This document shows positions 23,351-34,161 of a DNA stretch of 64,000 nt, piece after piece (position 1 is the stretch's first letter; the number at the start of each line of letters is the position of its first letter). The notes beneath the pieces are model-generated. The model had not been told where the DNA came from, searched no databases, and saw only the letters and a list, made by a program, of their open reading frames with translations. Source of the stretch: Aedes albopictus (taxonomy: Eukaryota > Arthropoda > Insecta > Diptera > Culicidae); the NCBI RefSeq assembly GCF_035046485.1, contig NC_085138.1, forward strand, positions 23,530,800-23,594,799. The letters are read 5' to 3'. Both the position numbers and the translations under genes were made by a program.

Positions 23351-23499
23351 GGTTCCGGGTTCAATTGATTTGGCTGAAGGGCTGAGCAACCAGATGTGCA
23401 TTGTGTGTGATGGCTGGTATTGATGAGAAAATTGGTTATCATGGTCTTGTCCTGTACTATTAACTTCTTCGAAATTGAGTGAAACCATATGTTTAGTAA

Positions 23500-23700
23500 T
23501 AAAGCTATACCTCGATTAAGTGGACATCTCAATTTCCAAAATGTCTATAAAATATAATTTTACATAAAATTGAAGCCTTTTTTTTCATTTATTTTGTATA
23601 CCGAAATGTAGTAAAACATATAAAAACAATATTTTGAGCAATGGACATACACAATAACGTTATTCGCTTAAATGTCCCAAAAAACTCAGAAAGTTTTGAA
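23500..23700. repeat. Fragment with ATACCTCGATTAAGTGGACA motif
   Basis: CTATACCTCGATTAAGTGGA resembles the reverse complement of the sequence ending at 32172 (ACTAAATCGTGGTATACCTG). A second, inverted-looking word (TTCGCTTAAATGTCC) occurs 150 bp later. It probably represents ends of a pogo/Tigger-like MITE, diverged. Confidence 0.35.
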
Positions 23701-23892
23701 TTTCCTTTATGGATTCCTTTGAAAATGTCTCCAAGGATTTACTCTAGAATTCTTTTACGAATCGCTTCATAAATTCCTCAAGGGTACTCTTCTGAAATTT
23801 CTAAGTCGGAAGAGAGATGGGCTTGTGAAAAAGGAGTGTTCACGGTGTGACTTAGAAGTCAGTTTGGCTTTCTATTCCGCAGAATCGTTATC

Positions 23893-23963
23893 TGTTCTGT
23901 GCCTTACTTGGAAAGCGCCGGTCAAGCGAATACGGAGTCGTGGGTTCAAATCCCACCAGAACG
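23893..23963 (+). tRNA. tRNA-like sequence, probably a pseudogene or SINE head
   Basis: The T arm is perfect (GTGGG, TTCAAAT, CCCAC), with a B-box match GGTTCAAATCC. The 3' strand CAGAACG pairs with 5' TGTTCTG in a 7-bp acceptor stem with one U-G. A D-arm-like CTT/AAG pairing is present. The anticodon arm (CCGGT ... ATACGG) needs a bulge and position 33 is not U in that fold, so no anticodon can be assigned. A run of seven T follows three bases after the end, as for Pol III termination. Total length is 71 nt. It may be a decayed tRNA gene or an orphan SINE promoter. Confidence 0.4.
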
Positions 23964-24289
23964 CGATTTTTTTCACAAATTTCATCTCTCAATTTGTCAA
24001 TTAGCCTTCGTGACTTCTAATTGCAAGTTTTTCCAGTATGTTTCAGACATACCAGCAACTCTAGTAAAATGCCAGTAGAGGGCAATATCTATCATTGTTC
24101 CTTCGGAAATTTAGAAATTCATGACAAGCACTTGATAGAGGTTGTGCTGCATTTGCCGAACGAATTTTCTGTACGAGTAGTGTAGGTTTGTACCGCTATC
24201 TGCTCGGTCGCCTTTTGTTGTAATTCTGTGGTTTTGATAAAAGTATGTAAACCCAGAATTCTCAACTTCAATACGACGAAATCTTCCGT

Positions 24290-25810
24290 GTGTTTCTTCA
24301 GAAGTGACACAAAGAATTCTTTCACGAAATCTGGCATGAATTACTTCAACAATTCCTTCATGATTTTTTACAATTGGATTGTATGAAAAACCACTTCAGA
24401 AATTCCTTTAGGTATTCGTTTTGAGGATCTATCGGAGATTCCTTTAGAAAAGATACCAACAATTTCTTCAGAAATTCTTCTACAAAATCTTTCTAAAAAA
24501 AATCTTTCGGAAGTTTGTCCGAATATTCGGCCAAAAATTTCCTCACGGATTCTTTCCAAAAACCTTCCATCGATTCATTCGAAAAATTTATTCAGGGACT
24601 TTTTTGAAATTCCTTCTATTCCACAAATTTCACAAAGATTTTTTCAAAGCATCTTGCATGATTTTCTTTTGATATTCCTCTGTTTTTTTCCAAAAAAAAA
24701 TCATGAATTTGAGCAGAAATTCCTCCATGGATTCTTTAAGAAATTCGTTCAGAAATTCCTTCACAGATTTCATCAATAAAACTTTCAGCGATGCCTGCAG
24801 AAACTATTTCAGAGTTTTTCAGAAAATATTTCAAAAGTTCCTTCAAAAATGTGTACTTGTGTTACTTAAACTACTCTAGGGGTTCCTTCGCAATTTTCTG
24901 GAGGGATTCTTTCAGAAAATCTCCCATGGCTTTTATTAGAAATTCGACTTATAATTTCTTCAGAAGTTTCTCCATATTTTTCTCTAGAGGTTTCGTTACA
25001 AATTTGTCCAAGGATTACTTTGAAAAAATTTCCGCAGATTTATTTAAAAAATCACCCAGGAAATCCTGAAGAAACTCAGTGAGAAATTCTTTCACAAAAT
25101 CTTAGATTCCATCAGCTTTTAGAATGTCCTCCGGAAATGTCTCCAAGAACTCCTAAAGCAAGTTTTGCACGGATAGCTTCCAAAAATGTTGCTTGGATTT
25201 CTTTAGAAAACAATTCAAGAATACCTTTCAACAAGTCTTTCAAAAATTGTTCCAGAAATTTATCTACGATTTTTTCAGATTTTTTTTTTCATAGAGATTC
25301 ATTCAGAAATTTTTCAAGGTATTCATCTAGAAAATCTTCTATGAACATTCTCAAAAATACTGCATGGATTTTATTTAGAAAATGATTCACGTAATACAGA
25401 ATCAGTAATTCAGAACTTCTTCAAAATTTTCTCAGAAGCTAGAAAATAGATTTTCGTCCAAGGATTGCTTTAGGAATTGTACACGAGATTATTGTAGGAA
25501 CTCCTAATATTTCTTCACATTTCTTTAAATATTATTTTAAGACATTGCATCAATGATTTCTTAAAAAAGTCTTAGAAAATCCTCCAAGGACTCCTTCAGA
25601 AATTTTTGCACAGTTTTCTTCAGAGATTCTTATGAGGATTCTTATGGAAAGGCTGGAAGATATTCTTGCCTTTGGAAATATCTTTACAGACTTTTTCAAT
25701 ATTCCTAGAAATTCTTTTTAAGTTTCAGCAGGGATTTCGTGAAAAGTTGTTCCAGCAGTTCTTTTAGGAATTGTTCAAGCAGTTCCTTCAGAGATTCCTT
25801 AAAGGGCCGC
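24290..25810. repeat. GGAATTCC-type array 4, highly diverged
   Basis: AAATTCCTTCAGAAATTC-like units in the ATTCC sense of the plus strand run to about 25.8 kb. They are far more A/T-rich and degenerate than in array 2, consistent with an older array. Two plus-strand frames of 92 and 82 codons are repeat translations. Confidence 0.7.
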
Positions 25811-25929
25811 TGAAATCGGGGAACCATGACTAACTTACTCTGATTTTACCATGACAGCACTGGACATAATTTATCACACATCTTGTCAGTAATCTGCCGA
25901 AGCATTATCATGATCTTTTTATGAAATAC

Positions 25930-26090
25930 CTTAAATGAAGGTCCGTTTTGGGACCCTGGGATCCATTGGACCCCAACATATATTTTCGTATATCTCGTGA
26001 TCCTTACTTTTTAAAAGGGTGATGTTTTCAGTAAAGATGTTAGGTATGTCAAGGCCTATCTAGTGATAAACAATTTAGTACAAAAATACC
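25930..26090. repeat. Dispersed repeat with TCCATTGGACC palindrome
   Basis: GGATCCATTGGACCCC, then a stretch resembling CAGTAAAGATGTTAGG. The same palindromic core, GGGGTCCAATGGACCCC, occurs twice at about 31645-31820, so this is another member of that interspersed family. Confidence 0.5.
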
Positions 26091-26224
26091 GCTAGGTAGC
26101 ACTAGGAAGCATTCCAAAATGCTCCCAATCAATAGGATGAAACGTACCTAGCAAGCGTACAAGACGCTCAAAACAATAGGGTAAATCGCACTTCTGTAGA
26201 TGGGTAGACACACATGTCCTGCGG

Positions 26225-26330
26225 CTCAAAAGGGGTCGTTCAAATATTACGTAACGATAGGAGGAGCGAGGTGGGTCAAGCGCTGTGTTACGCTTTATAC
26301 AATTTCCCATACAAAGAGCGTTCTAAAATT
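26225..26330. mobile_element. Possible single end of a GGGGTCGTTCAAATATTACG element
   Basis: GGGGTCGTTCAAATATTACG resembles the TIR style of the 45074-45241 MITE (GGxGTCGCCCATAAATGACG) in its GGGGTC start and (T/G)ACGTA core. No inverted partner was found nearby, so only one end is present. Confidence 0.35.
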
Positions 26331-26413
26331 TTCAAATAAAAAAAATAAAAAAAAATTCAAATTTTGCGTTTCGTATTATCTGAATGAACCTAAAGAGACA
26401 TCACAGACAAACA

Positions 26414-27395
26414 CACGCAAATAAAACCGTTCCAGAAATTGTCAACATCCAGTCACGATTTCTGGAACAAGCAAGTTTTCGCTTTACGAATATACACCAT
26501 GAACATAAATCACGGCACCGGGAACTATGTTCCGTAATATATTCGTAACGCCTGCGCAGCTGAACAAACATCTCGAAAACGGGATTTTTGTTCTGATTAT
26601 CGCGATTTTGTTCACGGGATTTGAAGCTTTGTTTACGATTGCGTTCCAATAACCGTGATTATTGTCATGGGACGGCAAACTAGTTCATGGTTCGCTTTTA
26701 CTGGGCGTACAACTTCATAACTTTTTGGTTTTACATTTATTTGCTGAACATCTCGAATTATTCATAAACACCGGATATTATTCATCGGACTAATTCGATA
26801 ATTTCAAGCTGGTTAAAATGAGGGATTTTCACAAACTAGATGCTTACATTTTCGTAGAACGCGTAGTATTTTCCGGAGTAAACCGCACAAAAATCTGTCA
26901 TGCGTCAGCGGCACCAGCATTTGCATTGTAATTTGGAACTTACCAGAAAAATATCGAGCACCAAGGTAAATTAATCCAAAAGTAGATAATCCGAATCACT
27001 TATTTCACCTATGTTTCACTAAGTAAACTGAATGAACCACCGATCTACAGAACAGGTTTATCGCTTGGAGATTTCTAACCACAGTTTGTTTACCCGCACG
27101 CACAGCGCGTTGACAGCGCGCGTGAACGCAGTTCCTGTTTCGGAAACAAAATCACGAAAAGGGTTATTCCATCTTTTAAGATCGTGATTCCAGTTCCAGT
27201 TTTTGGAAGCGTTACGAAACGGGTGATGCCATCTAGCACGTATACGAACTGTGTTCCAGGTTTTGTGACATCTTTCATGTATATTAGATGAAAGGAATCA
27301 CGTTTACAGGAACATGATCACAGATTCGGACAAACGTTGTGTTCTGTATATTGTGATATTTTGTTCACGCTTATGGGAACGGATTTTTTCGCGTG
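26414..27395. mobile_element. TIR element of about 0.98 kb (CACGC ends)
   Basis: The left CACGCAAATAAAACCGTTCC and the reverse complement of the right CACGCGAAAAAATCCGTTCC agree at 17 of 20 bases. The interior repeats words such as CGTTCC, GTTCACG and ACGATTTC/GAAATCG in both orientations and has no coding frame above 82 codons. No clear target-site duplication was read. Non-autonomous; superfamily unknown. Confidence 0.55.
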
Positions 27396-27701
27396 CAGAA
27401 GTAACACTGAAGAAATTAACATCTCATAAATCGCAAGATCCTGACTACTAAGAGTTGGTGTCTTTGGCAAAGTTGTTTGCTTGGGCAAGGGCTTACAGAT
27501 GCTAAATCGTTTGCTTTGATACTTCATCACAAGGAGATGTCTGTATAGTGAGCATACAAATATTACATCTCAAATATCTCAAGATCCTGATAACTTAGAA
27601 AGATGGTATCTTTGGAGTTGTTCGGTAGGTTGAACATTCACAGTTGATGAGCCATTTAATTCGGAACTCTGCCATTATGTGGCGCTAATGAGCATGTGCA
27701 G
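27396..27701. repeat. Dispersed repeat fragment (related to window start)
   Basis: AAGATCCTGA(C/T)TAACT(T)AG(A)A occurs twice here with TGGTxTCTTTGG, and TCTGCCATTATGTGGCGCTA resembles TCTGCCACTAGGCGGCGCTA at 55-75. It is a decayed relative of the family at 1-260 and 45400-45960. Confidence 0.5.
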
Positions 27702-28394
27702 TAGAGTGGGTCAACGTTGTATGGAGAAAATTAAAATTTGATCGCATCAACCCGGAACAAAGCTTTTTCAATCTGTATTAGCGTCCAAAACAATTGTGCA
27801 AAATTTGGAAGCGATTGGTTGCGTCCCCGCATTGCGATTGAAATTTGCATGGAAATTAGTTCGGGAAATCGTACTTTTTTGCAATTTACTCATTAGTTGA
27901 ATTCTTTTGTTTAATACCTTGTAACTAATGACGTTAAAGTATAACCTAGGTTATGCCGAAAAACTTTGCCAAAGACCGCAAAATGTTCCGACGCTTGTGA
28001 AAAAAGTTATTCGCTTGGTAACTTAGGCCAAAAATTGAGATTTTATTATTGATGTTATTCCTTTACATGTTAAATGTTAAGCACCACCGGGCAATCTGAT
28101 CGTTATAACTTTTTTCACAAGTGTCGGATCACTTTGCGGTCTTCGGCAAAGTTTTTCGGCATGTCATAGGCTATACTTTAACGTCATTAGTTAGACCGTT
28201 TTGGACAAAAAATTCAATTTATGAGAAAAATTCATAAAAAGCACATTTTCCCATACTAAATTTCATACAAATTTCAATCGCTATGCAGAATACGGGGAAG
28301 CAACCAATCGCTCCCAAATTTTGCACAGTTGTTGGACGCTAAAAGGAATCGAAAAAGCTTTGTTCCAAAAAATCGACTTTGTTGACCCAGTCTA
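27702..28394. mobile_element. Foldback element, 693 bp, 8-bp duplicated flank
   Basis: The left end TAGAGTGGGTCAAC and the reverse complement of the right end TAGACTGGGTCAAC match except for one base. The inverted arms extend about 300 bp each (shared words GGAACAAAGCTTTTTC, GCGATTGGTTGC, CTAATGACGTTAAAGTATA and CCGAAAAACTTTGCC). Flanks ATGTGCAG (27694-27701) and ATGTGAAG (28395-28402) agree at seven of eight bases, an hAT-type duplication length. Arm identity looks near 80 percent. Non-coding. Confidence 0.75.
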
Positions 28395-28519
28395 ATGTGA
28401 AGTGTATATCTGTCGTACATCGGGATGCTTATTATTTTTTTTATTGTAAATTTAGAGTGTACCAAACGATTTTGACGTCACACAACCCAGGCATAGCGGT
28501 GCTAGTTAGCATTTAAATT

Positions 28520-28860
28520 TTATGTCTTAGAGGAATCCCGGAAGCAATTCCTGGAGGACTACCAGGGGAAATTCTTGTTTCATGGGAGGAATTCCAGGAG
28601 GTATACCGGGAGGAACCTTCTATTAAATTTTAGTTCAATCGCTGGTAGAGTTCCTAAAACAATCCCTGTAGGAATTCCTGAAAAAAAAAATGGAGGATAA
28701 ATGGATTTCCTAGATAAAGCCCTGGAGGAACCTTGGCAAGAATCACTGAATTATTTTTTGAAAAAATCCTCCTGGGATTTCCTTCAGAAATTCCGGAAGA
28801 AATTCCTGAAAGTATCCGTATGAGAATCCCTGAGCAATCATCGATGGAATTATTATAAAA
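28520..28860. repeat. GGAATTCC-type array 5 (first segment)
   Basis: CCCGGAAGCAATTCCTGGAG and similar units, in the GGAATTCCTGGAG sense of the plus strand, diverged. Confidence 0.75.
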
Positions 28861-29269
28861 GTAAAAAAAATTACTTTTGCTGTTTCTAACTTTTGTTGGC
28901 AATGTTGGCAAAATATATCTACTACAACACAGCCTTCTCTTATCATTTTAGCGTCCCGACAAACAGACAGTAGGTAGGTGAAGTGTAACGGGTTTCTACA
29001 ACTTGAATCATAAAATTAAGCGAATAAAAATAACCATTACAAATAACATTTCTCATTTCTTATCAACAAGTTTGACTCATACTACCTGAACAGGATCCGT
29101 TTCCGTTTCCTTTCCGCATTATTTTGAAAGACATTACGACTAAACCGTCTTCTAACCAGAGGTTGCGCAGACTGAACGTTTCTAATCCAGAAACAGCCTC
29201 TGCTGTTACCACACGTTGTACTGGGAGTGATAATTTCGTAAAAACACGCTTTATACAAAAATCGTCAAA
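28861..29269. other. Unique-looking DNA between array segments
   Basis: No gene or repeat boundary was recognised in this stretch. Confidence 0.35.
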
Positions 29270-29523
29270 ATCTCGGTAGAGGGATCCTTGTAGAAATCTC
29301 TAAAAGAATTCCTAGATTTGCCACTACAGAAATTATTGAAGGAATCCCTAGAGGAGTCACTGAACGAATTTTGAAAAAGGTTCCTGAATCACTACAGAAA
29401 TCACTGTAATTCATAAAACATTTCTTTAAAAATCTCTTGAGAAATCCCAAGAGGAATCCAAGAAAAATATCCTGAGGAATGTCTAGAAGAATTTCTGAAG
29501 AAATCCAAAAGTTTCTGCAGATA
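29270..29523. repeat. GGAATTCC-type array 5 (second segment)
   Basis: GAAATCTCTAAAAGAATTCC-like units up to the left TA of the MITE at 29524. Confidence 0.7.
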
Positions 29524-29731
29524 TTGCTGTGTGCGTTCAAGATGCAAAAGGTGCCCAAATGCGCTTCAAACGCGGTAACACATGTTACCAAAGGCAACGT
29601 AGCAACCATAGCCAATATCACCGCTAACCTAGGATTCGAAAGCTCCCACTGACATCGGGTTACTTGTTAGAAAATCTTACCGCATTTGGTGCTCCCGCAT
29701 TTGATATTTGCATTTTGAATGCACACAGCAA
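29524..29731. mobile_element. 208-bp MITE, TA flanks, inserted in array 5
   Basis: The left end TTGCTGTGTGCGTTCAAGAT and the reverse complement of the right end TTGCTGTGTGCATTCAAAAT differ at two bases. Inner words GGTGCCCAAATGCG and CGCATTTGGTGCTCCC are also inverted. TA lies outside both ends (29522-29523 and 29732-29733). The array resumes at once on the right, which confirms an insertion. Confidence 0.85.
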
Positions 29732-29733
29732 TA

Positions 29734-30178
29734 TTTAAGGAAAATAAATTCATGGAAGAATCTTTAGAGAAATACCGGCAGTAGTTTTGGGACTTCTCCT
29801 CCTAAAGGGCTTCTGGTGGAATATCAATAGAAAATTCTAGAGGAAACTTCAGAGAAATCCTTGGTGAAATCTTTCCAAGAATTGCAAGTTCTTAGAAAAT
29901 ACATAGATGAATCTCTGGTGGTTAAAATTAAGGTAAAATTTCACGATAAATCCTAGGAGGAATACATAGAGATTCTTCGGAGGAGAAATCCGTGAATGAA
30001 TACCAGTAGAAATTCCTAATGCAATCCCAACAAAAATTCCTGGAGCATTTTTTGTTAAAACTCCTCGGGAAGAATTTGAAGAAGAAATTTCTGAAGATAT
30101 CCCAGGAGAATTGAAGGAATTCCAGACGAAATTCTAGGAGAAATACCCTGTAATAGCAAGAGGAATACCTCGGTTCTG
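29734..30178. repeat. GGAATTCC-type array 5 (third segment)
   Basis: GAAATTCCTAATGCAATCCC-like units continue to about 30178 in the same sense as before the MITE. Confidence 0.75.
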
Positions 30179-30179
30179 A

Positions 30180-30520
30180 GTCATTTGGCCGAACGCCATT
30201 GGGCCGAAAAAGTCGATTGGCCATGCCCTTTGGTCGAAAAATGAATGATGAACTTAAGTGGCCATACCAATGTCCGCCGTCTCAGTATAACTCTAAAGAA
30301 CAGCCATTGATTCAAAGAAGGGAAAATATTGACAGTTTCAACGCCAACTAATTCCTGAATATCAAAACTATAAAGAATAGCCTATGATTAAAAGAAGGAA
30401 ATACTTCTGATGATCATATTGGCAGTTAGAGTGTCAAAAACATCCTCTGAATTCTTTTGATCATGATTTGGCCAAACGGCATTCGGCCAAACGACATTTG
30501 GGCAAATGGCCGGACACCGA
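30180..30520. repeat. GGCCGAA/GGCCAAA motif clusters
   Basis: ATTTGGCCGAACGCCATTGG near 30180-30240 and TTGGCCAAACGGCATTCGG at 30468-30520 iterate an imperfect 10-11 bp word. The 230 bp between the two clusters is AT-rich and holds a near-duplicate of its own words (ATCAAAACTATAAAG). This is a simple-repeat-like element. Confidence 0.5.
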
Positions 30521-31155
30521 ATTCATCAAACTTAGAAGCTTTCAACTACTCGGAGTTTTTACCGGTAATCCATCATTGAACAAAATCTCTGGAGCATATG
30601 CCCTTGGAAATTCTGGAGGATTCGCAGAAGTAATATCCGAAGGTATCCATGCATGTATTCTTTGAAAAATTCCTTGATTTGCGTCTGTTTTCAAAGGATG
30701 CCGTAAACCATCCATTGCATCAAATTTTTCGCTGAAATAAAATTAAAAATTGTTTGGCCCTTTTTAAATATAACGCGAGATTTGTTTGTTACGTAATTTG
30801 TATATGATGCCAAAATATATCAACTGTCGTTAAAATTGATTGTGAAATGGTAATGTCTAGTGTAAAACACTTTAATGTTAAACATAATCGGGCCAGAAAG
30901 CCCACAAAATCAGGTCAGCATAGTAGGGTCTGGGACCATTTTTGCAGGGGGACCTATTTTGGGCAGTTGCTGCTATAACTCAGTTAATTTTGAACCGATT
31001 GACTTCATTTTTAGAACACGAGTACCGAGTCATGCTCAGCGACAAGTGAACAAAATAGGTCCCTCTGCCCAAATAGTTCCATGCCCTATTTTAATACAAA
31101 TACTAAATAATTTCAAATTTATGCATCACAATATAAAAATAAATCTTTATAAAAA

Positions 31156-31248
31156 TTCTCCGGATAATCGAGTCTAAAATTCCGGATAATCGAACCCCGG
31201 ATAATCGAGTCTCCGGATAATCGAGTCTCCGGATAATCGAGTCCGACC
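31156..31248. mobile_element. Subterminal tandem repeat and end of a pogo-like element
   Basis: Five copies of CCGGATAATCGAGTCT or variants lead to an end GAGTCCGACCTG followed by TA. The inverted form CAGGTCGGACTCGATTATCC is the style of pogo/Tigger-type termini in insects, known to me as a family pattern. I could not pair it with a left end. Confidence 0.5.
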
Positions 31249-31639
31249 TGTATTGGTATTGTTTGTCATTATATGTATTGCATCAAGACATTCACCCCAA
31301 AAGAAGTTTACTTTTTTGAGGACGTTTGTCGTGCAGGGTGTCTGGGATGTTGAGTGAATATGTATCTGTTAGTGCCAGCTCGCAGAAAAACATTAGCATA
31401 ATTTGTGTTATGAAATAGATTTTGGTGTATTTAACACTTTTGCCGAAGACACGAACATTCTATGCATTTATAATATCAAGATATTCAAGCTTTTAATTCG
31501 TAATTTGAGTACACACTAGCGTCATCTATTGGGCTAATTTTGATTCAATCAATTTATCATAAGATTGTCCTTGGTATGTAGAACAATTTTGTCGAAGACA
31601 GCATTATTCTAGGAAGTCATGATCAAAAGTTACAATCAT

Positions 31640-31830
31640 TTGTACCATGGGGTCCAATGGACCCCAGGGGTACAAAGTCGCCCGGTTCACCTATTGGTAT
31701 TTTTGCACAAACAACTCATTGCGGTGTAGTTTAAAGGTACTGTAAAAATGGGGCCGATATATCAATCCAAACTTGTTTGCGACAACTTCAAAGTAGCTCT
31801 GGGGTCCAATGGACCCCATGTATCCGTTTG
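31640..31830. repeat. Dispersed repeat with two GGGGTCCAATGGACCCC palindromes
   Basis: The 17-bp near-perfect palindrome is present near 31650 and 31801, about 150 bp apart, in AT-rich DNA. It shares this core with 25930-26090. A hairpin could form at each. Confidence 0.55.
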
Positions 31831-31844
31831 AGGGTTAAATTACG

Positions 31845-32172
31845 CGGTTTTTACGGAGTTTTTTTTTAAATAACGCGGTAAAAACCGCGTAAAAAACTTC
31901 AGTGTATGAGATTAAGGTAAATATATAAAACTAAGTATGTGATGAGGTATACTTTGGCGCTATTATGGGTGCTCCACAAAACAATTTATTGATATGAAGT
32001 GCTCCGCTCAACCAGGGAAACCCCTGCATTATAAGTCATTATAATACAAACTGCAAGTTTTAAAACTGATTGGATATTAAATATTATCATTGATTACACA
32101 CATAATCGAGGTAAAATTTACATAAAATCGAGGGTCTATAAATCGAGTGTCCACTAAATCGTGGTATACCTG
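31845..32172. mobile_element. Sequence with ACGCGGTTTTTACG inverted motif and ATCGAG end
   Basis: ACGCGGTTTTTACG and its complement CGGTAAAAACCGCGT lie within 60 bp (31851-31899). Further right, AAATCGAG-type words lead to an end GTGGTATACCTG followed by TA (32173-32174), matching the ATACCTG style of pogo-like ends. One or two decayed MITEs; boundaries are uncertain. Confidence 0.4.
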
Positions 32173-32179
32173 TACAAAC

Positions 32180-32960
32180 TCAAGTGATATTTGAATTCAT
32201 CAAGATTCCCCATGCGCTTATCGCCATTTGTTCTTTTTTGGTCGGTAAAACATTCTACAATTCCATTGCAAATACAGCTCCGTCATCAATGCTGTCTGTT
32301 ACAAATTTATCTTTGAAATCGCATCATCAAAAGCCATGTCTCCACTGCTGTCGGTTTGGCACCTGGGATCAAGTTCATGAAATATGTGCAATTCTATGCC
32401 CCATACCATCAATTAGAAGTACTTTCAATTAAAAGTGCATCTATCATAAAGTTAATCCACCGTGAAATAATTTCTCTTTTCCGTTTTTGGCATCAACCCG
32501 TATCGTACTCACAGCGAATCCCGACTATGTACGGTGCGCTTCGAAGGAGTCATCTGACCGAAAAGCCATTTCTCATCGTGGTCGATATGACCCGACGTCG
32601 TAACTGCTCCTCGTTTGCTCGTGGTAAGAGTCTGCAACCTACCTACTTAGAACGTTTGTTCCTTAGTCAGTCGATCGCGCTGAATGCTGCGTCGTCATGG
32701 TTTTGCTCCATCATCAGCTGCCATAGAGAAAGCCGAGGCGACTGATTGATGTCGACCACCGATTCCCGCACCTAATGGCCTTCCATCCATCCATCCATCC
32801 CGTCTCATGGACTGGAATGTTGATGGTTCTGTGCAATTAGGAAGTGTATGTCGATAATAATGCATGGAATTGTAGGGTGCTATGTGTGCTTGGTATATGG
32901 GAAAATGTTTGATAAAGAATGGCAGTAGAAAGCTAGTTGTCTTGTCTTAGCGACGATCAG
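32180..32960. other. GC-richer unique island with TCCA microsatellite
   Basis: Plus-strand frames of 82 and 129 codons overlap here in different phases without recognisable domains. TTCCATCCATCCATCCATCC at 32781-32800 is a short (CATC)n tract. Not repetitive otherwise within the window. It could be regulatory or untranslated sequence. No gene is supported. Confidence 0.35.
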
Positions 32961-33228
32961 GTTGATGAAAGGTTATTCATGTTTGGAATGTTTTATGAGG
33001 AAAATTGATTATGCAATTGCAAACTTCAAGCTTTGTAAAATAGGAAAATCTAGCGAAGGATTTGAAAAGTTTCAACGAAAATTCATGACTAAATTAACGG
33101 CTATTTTCTTGATAAGCTTTCATCCTCGTTCATGTTTGAGGTCTTTTAAGGTCATCATCCTGTTATACGAAAATGAAACGCATAGTTTCAACTTCTTTCC
33201 AAACCGTAGAATTCCATCAAATTTATCC

Positions 33229-33861
33229 ATGAACGCAGACTTTATATACGAGGCTTGCGGTCGTCCGGATAATGAGGAATCGCAAATGGTATTATGTGAA
33301 TGCTGTCAGCGGTGGTATCACTTCGGCTGTGTTGGCGTCACAGCAGATGTCAAGGACGTTTCTTGATGCTGTCAGAAGTGCATCGAAAGTGATAGCGAAG
33401 GCGTTTTTACTGCTGAAGTGCAAGAGGGGCTGAAAGAGCTCGAAGCTGAGAAGGCGAAGCAGAAGCGGAAAATGGAGGAGAAGATTTTGCACCGGAAACT
33501 TCTGGAGATGAAGCAGCTGTTCGAGATTCGCCAGCAGCTGGAGAAAGAGAAGCGGGAGATGGAACTCGAGTTCGAGCAGGCGCAGATGGTGAAGAAGGTC
33601 GCCGAAGAAGAAGCACAGCAGAGGAAACCCGCCAAAATGCGAACGGAGATGGATGAGAAGCTGAAGCGGAACTCAGGAGCGGCAAATGGTGAAAAGGAGC
33701 TGGAACAAGCTGTCGGAGGCGTAAAGTGGGAAGCTCAAAAAGCGGAACAAAGACGACGACGGAATCGGAGCAGATGAAACCGGGGAAAGGACTCGAGAAG
33801 AAAAGTCAAGGAAGCCTGGAAAAAGCGGATGCAACGGTAGCGAACTTCGAAGATCCGAGAG
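33229..33861 (+). pseudogene. BEL/Pao-type gag fragment: PHD-like finger and coiled coil
   Basis: One frame runs from an ATG at 33229 to TGA at 33775-33777, with a single internal stop. Residues 1-51 form a PHD-like finger: Cys10, Cys23, Cys26, His31, Cys34, then Cys48 and Cys51. The first expected Cys is Tyr7, and the usual Trp before the last Cys pair is a TGA at codon 46 (33364-33366). About residues 64-170 are an Ala/Glu/Lys/Arg-rich coiled coil (KAKQKRKMEEKI, RQQLEKEKREMELEFEQAQ). PHD finger plus coiled coil at the gag N-terminus is characteristic of mosquito BEL/Pao retrotransposons. Capsid, protease, polymerase and LTRs are absent. Feilai is inserted right after it at 33862. Upstream sequence in frame to 32962 is probably unrelated. 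The element is dead. Confidence 0.75.
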
Positions 33862-34148
33862 ATCTCTCTCTCTTCTTGGCGTAACGTCCTCATTGGCACA
33901 AAGCCTGCTTCTCAGCTTAGTGTTATATGGGCACTTCCACAGTTATTAACTGAGAGCTTCCTCTGCCAATGACCATTTTGCATGCGTATATCGTGTGGCA
34001 GGCACGAAGATACTCTATGCCCAAGGAAGTCAAGGAAATTTCCTTTACGAAAAGATCCTGGACCGACCGGGAATCGAACCCGTCACCTTCAGCATGGTCA
34101 TGCTAAATACCCGTGCGTTTACCGCCTCGGCTATATGGGCCCTTATGA
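33862..34148 (-). mobile_element. Feilai SINE, full-length-like copy, 287 bp
   Basis: Read on the minus strand, it starts with GGGCCCATATAGCCGAGGCG and then has the A-box-like TAGCCGAGGCGGT and the B box GGTTCGATTCC, a tRNA-related Pol III promoter. The body (GATCTTTTCGTAAAGGAAAT, CAGTTAATAACTGTGGAAGT) ends at AAGAAGAGAGAG. A 13-bp target-site duplication, GAAGATCCGAGAG, flanks it at 33849-33861 and 34149-34161, proving retroposition into the BEL/Pao-derived sequence. SINEs depend on a LINE for movement. Confidence 0.93.
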
Positions 34149-34161
34149 GAAGATCCGAGAG

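Noticed and set aside
33372..33685. Minus-strand frames of 87 and 92 codons, Ser-rich
   Set aside because: Shadows of the gag coiled-coil coding strand, whose Glu/Lys/Arg codons read as Ser/Phe/Leu on the other strand.
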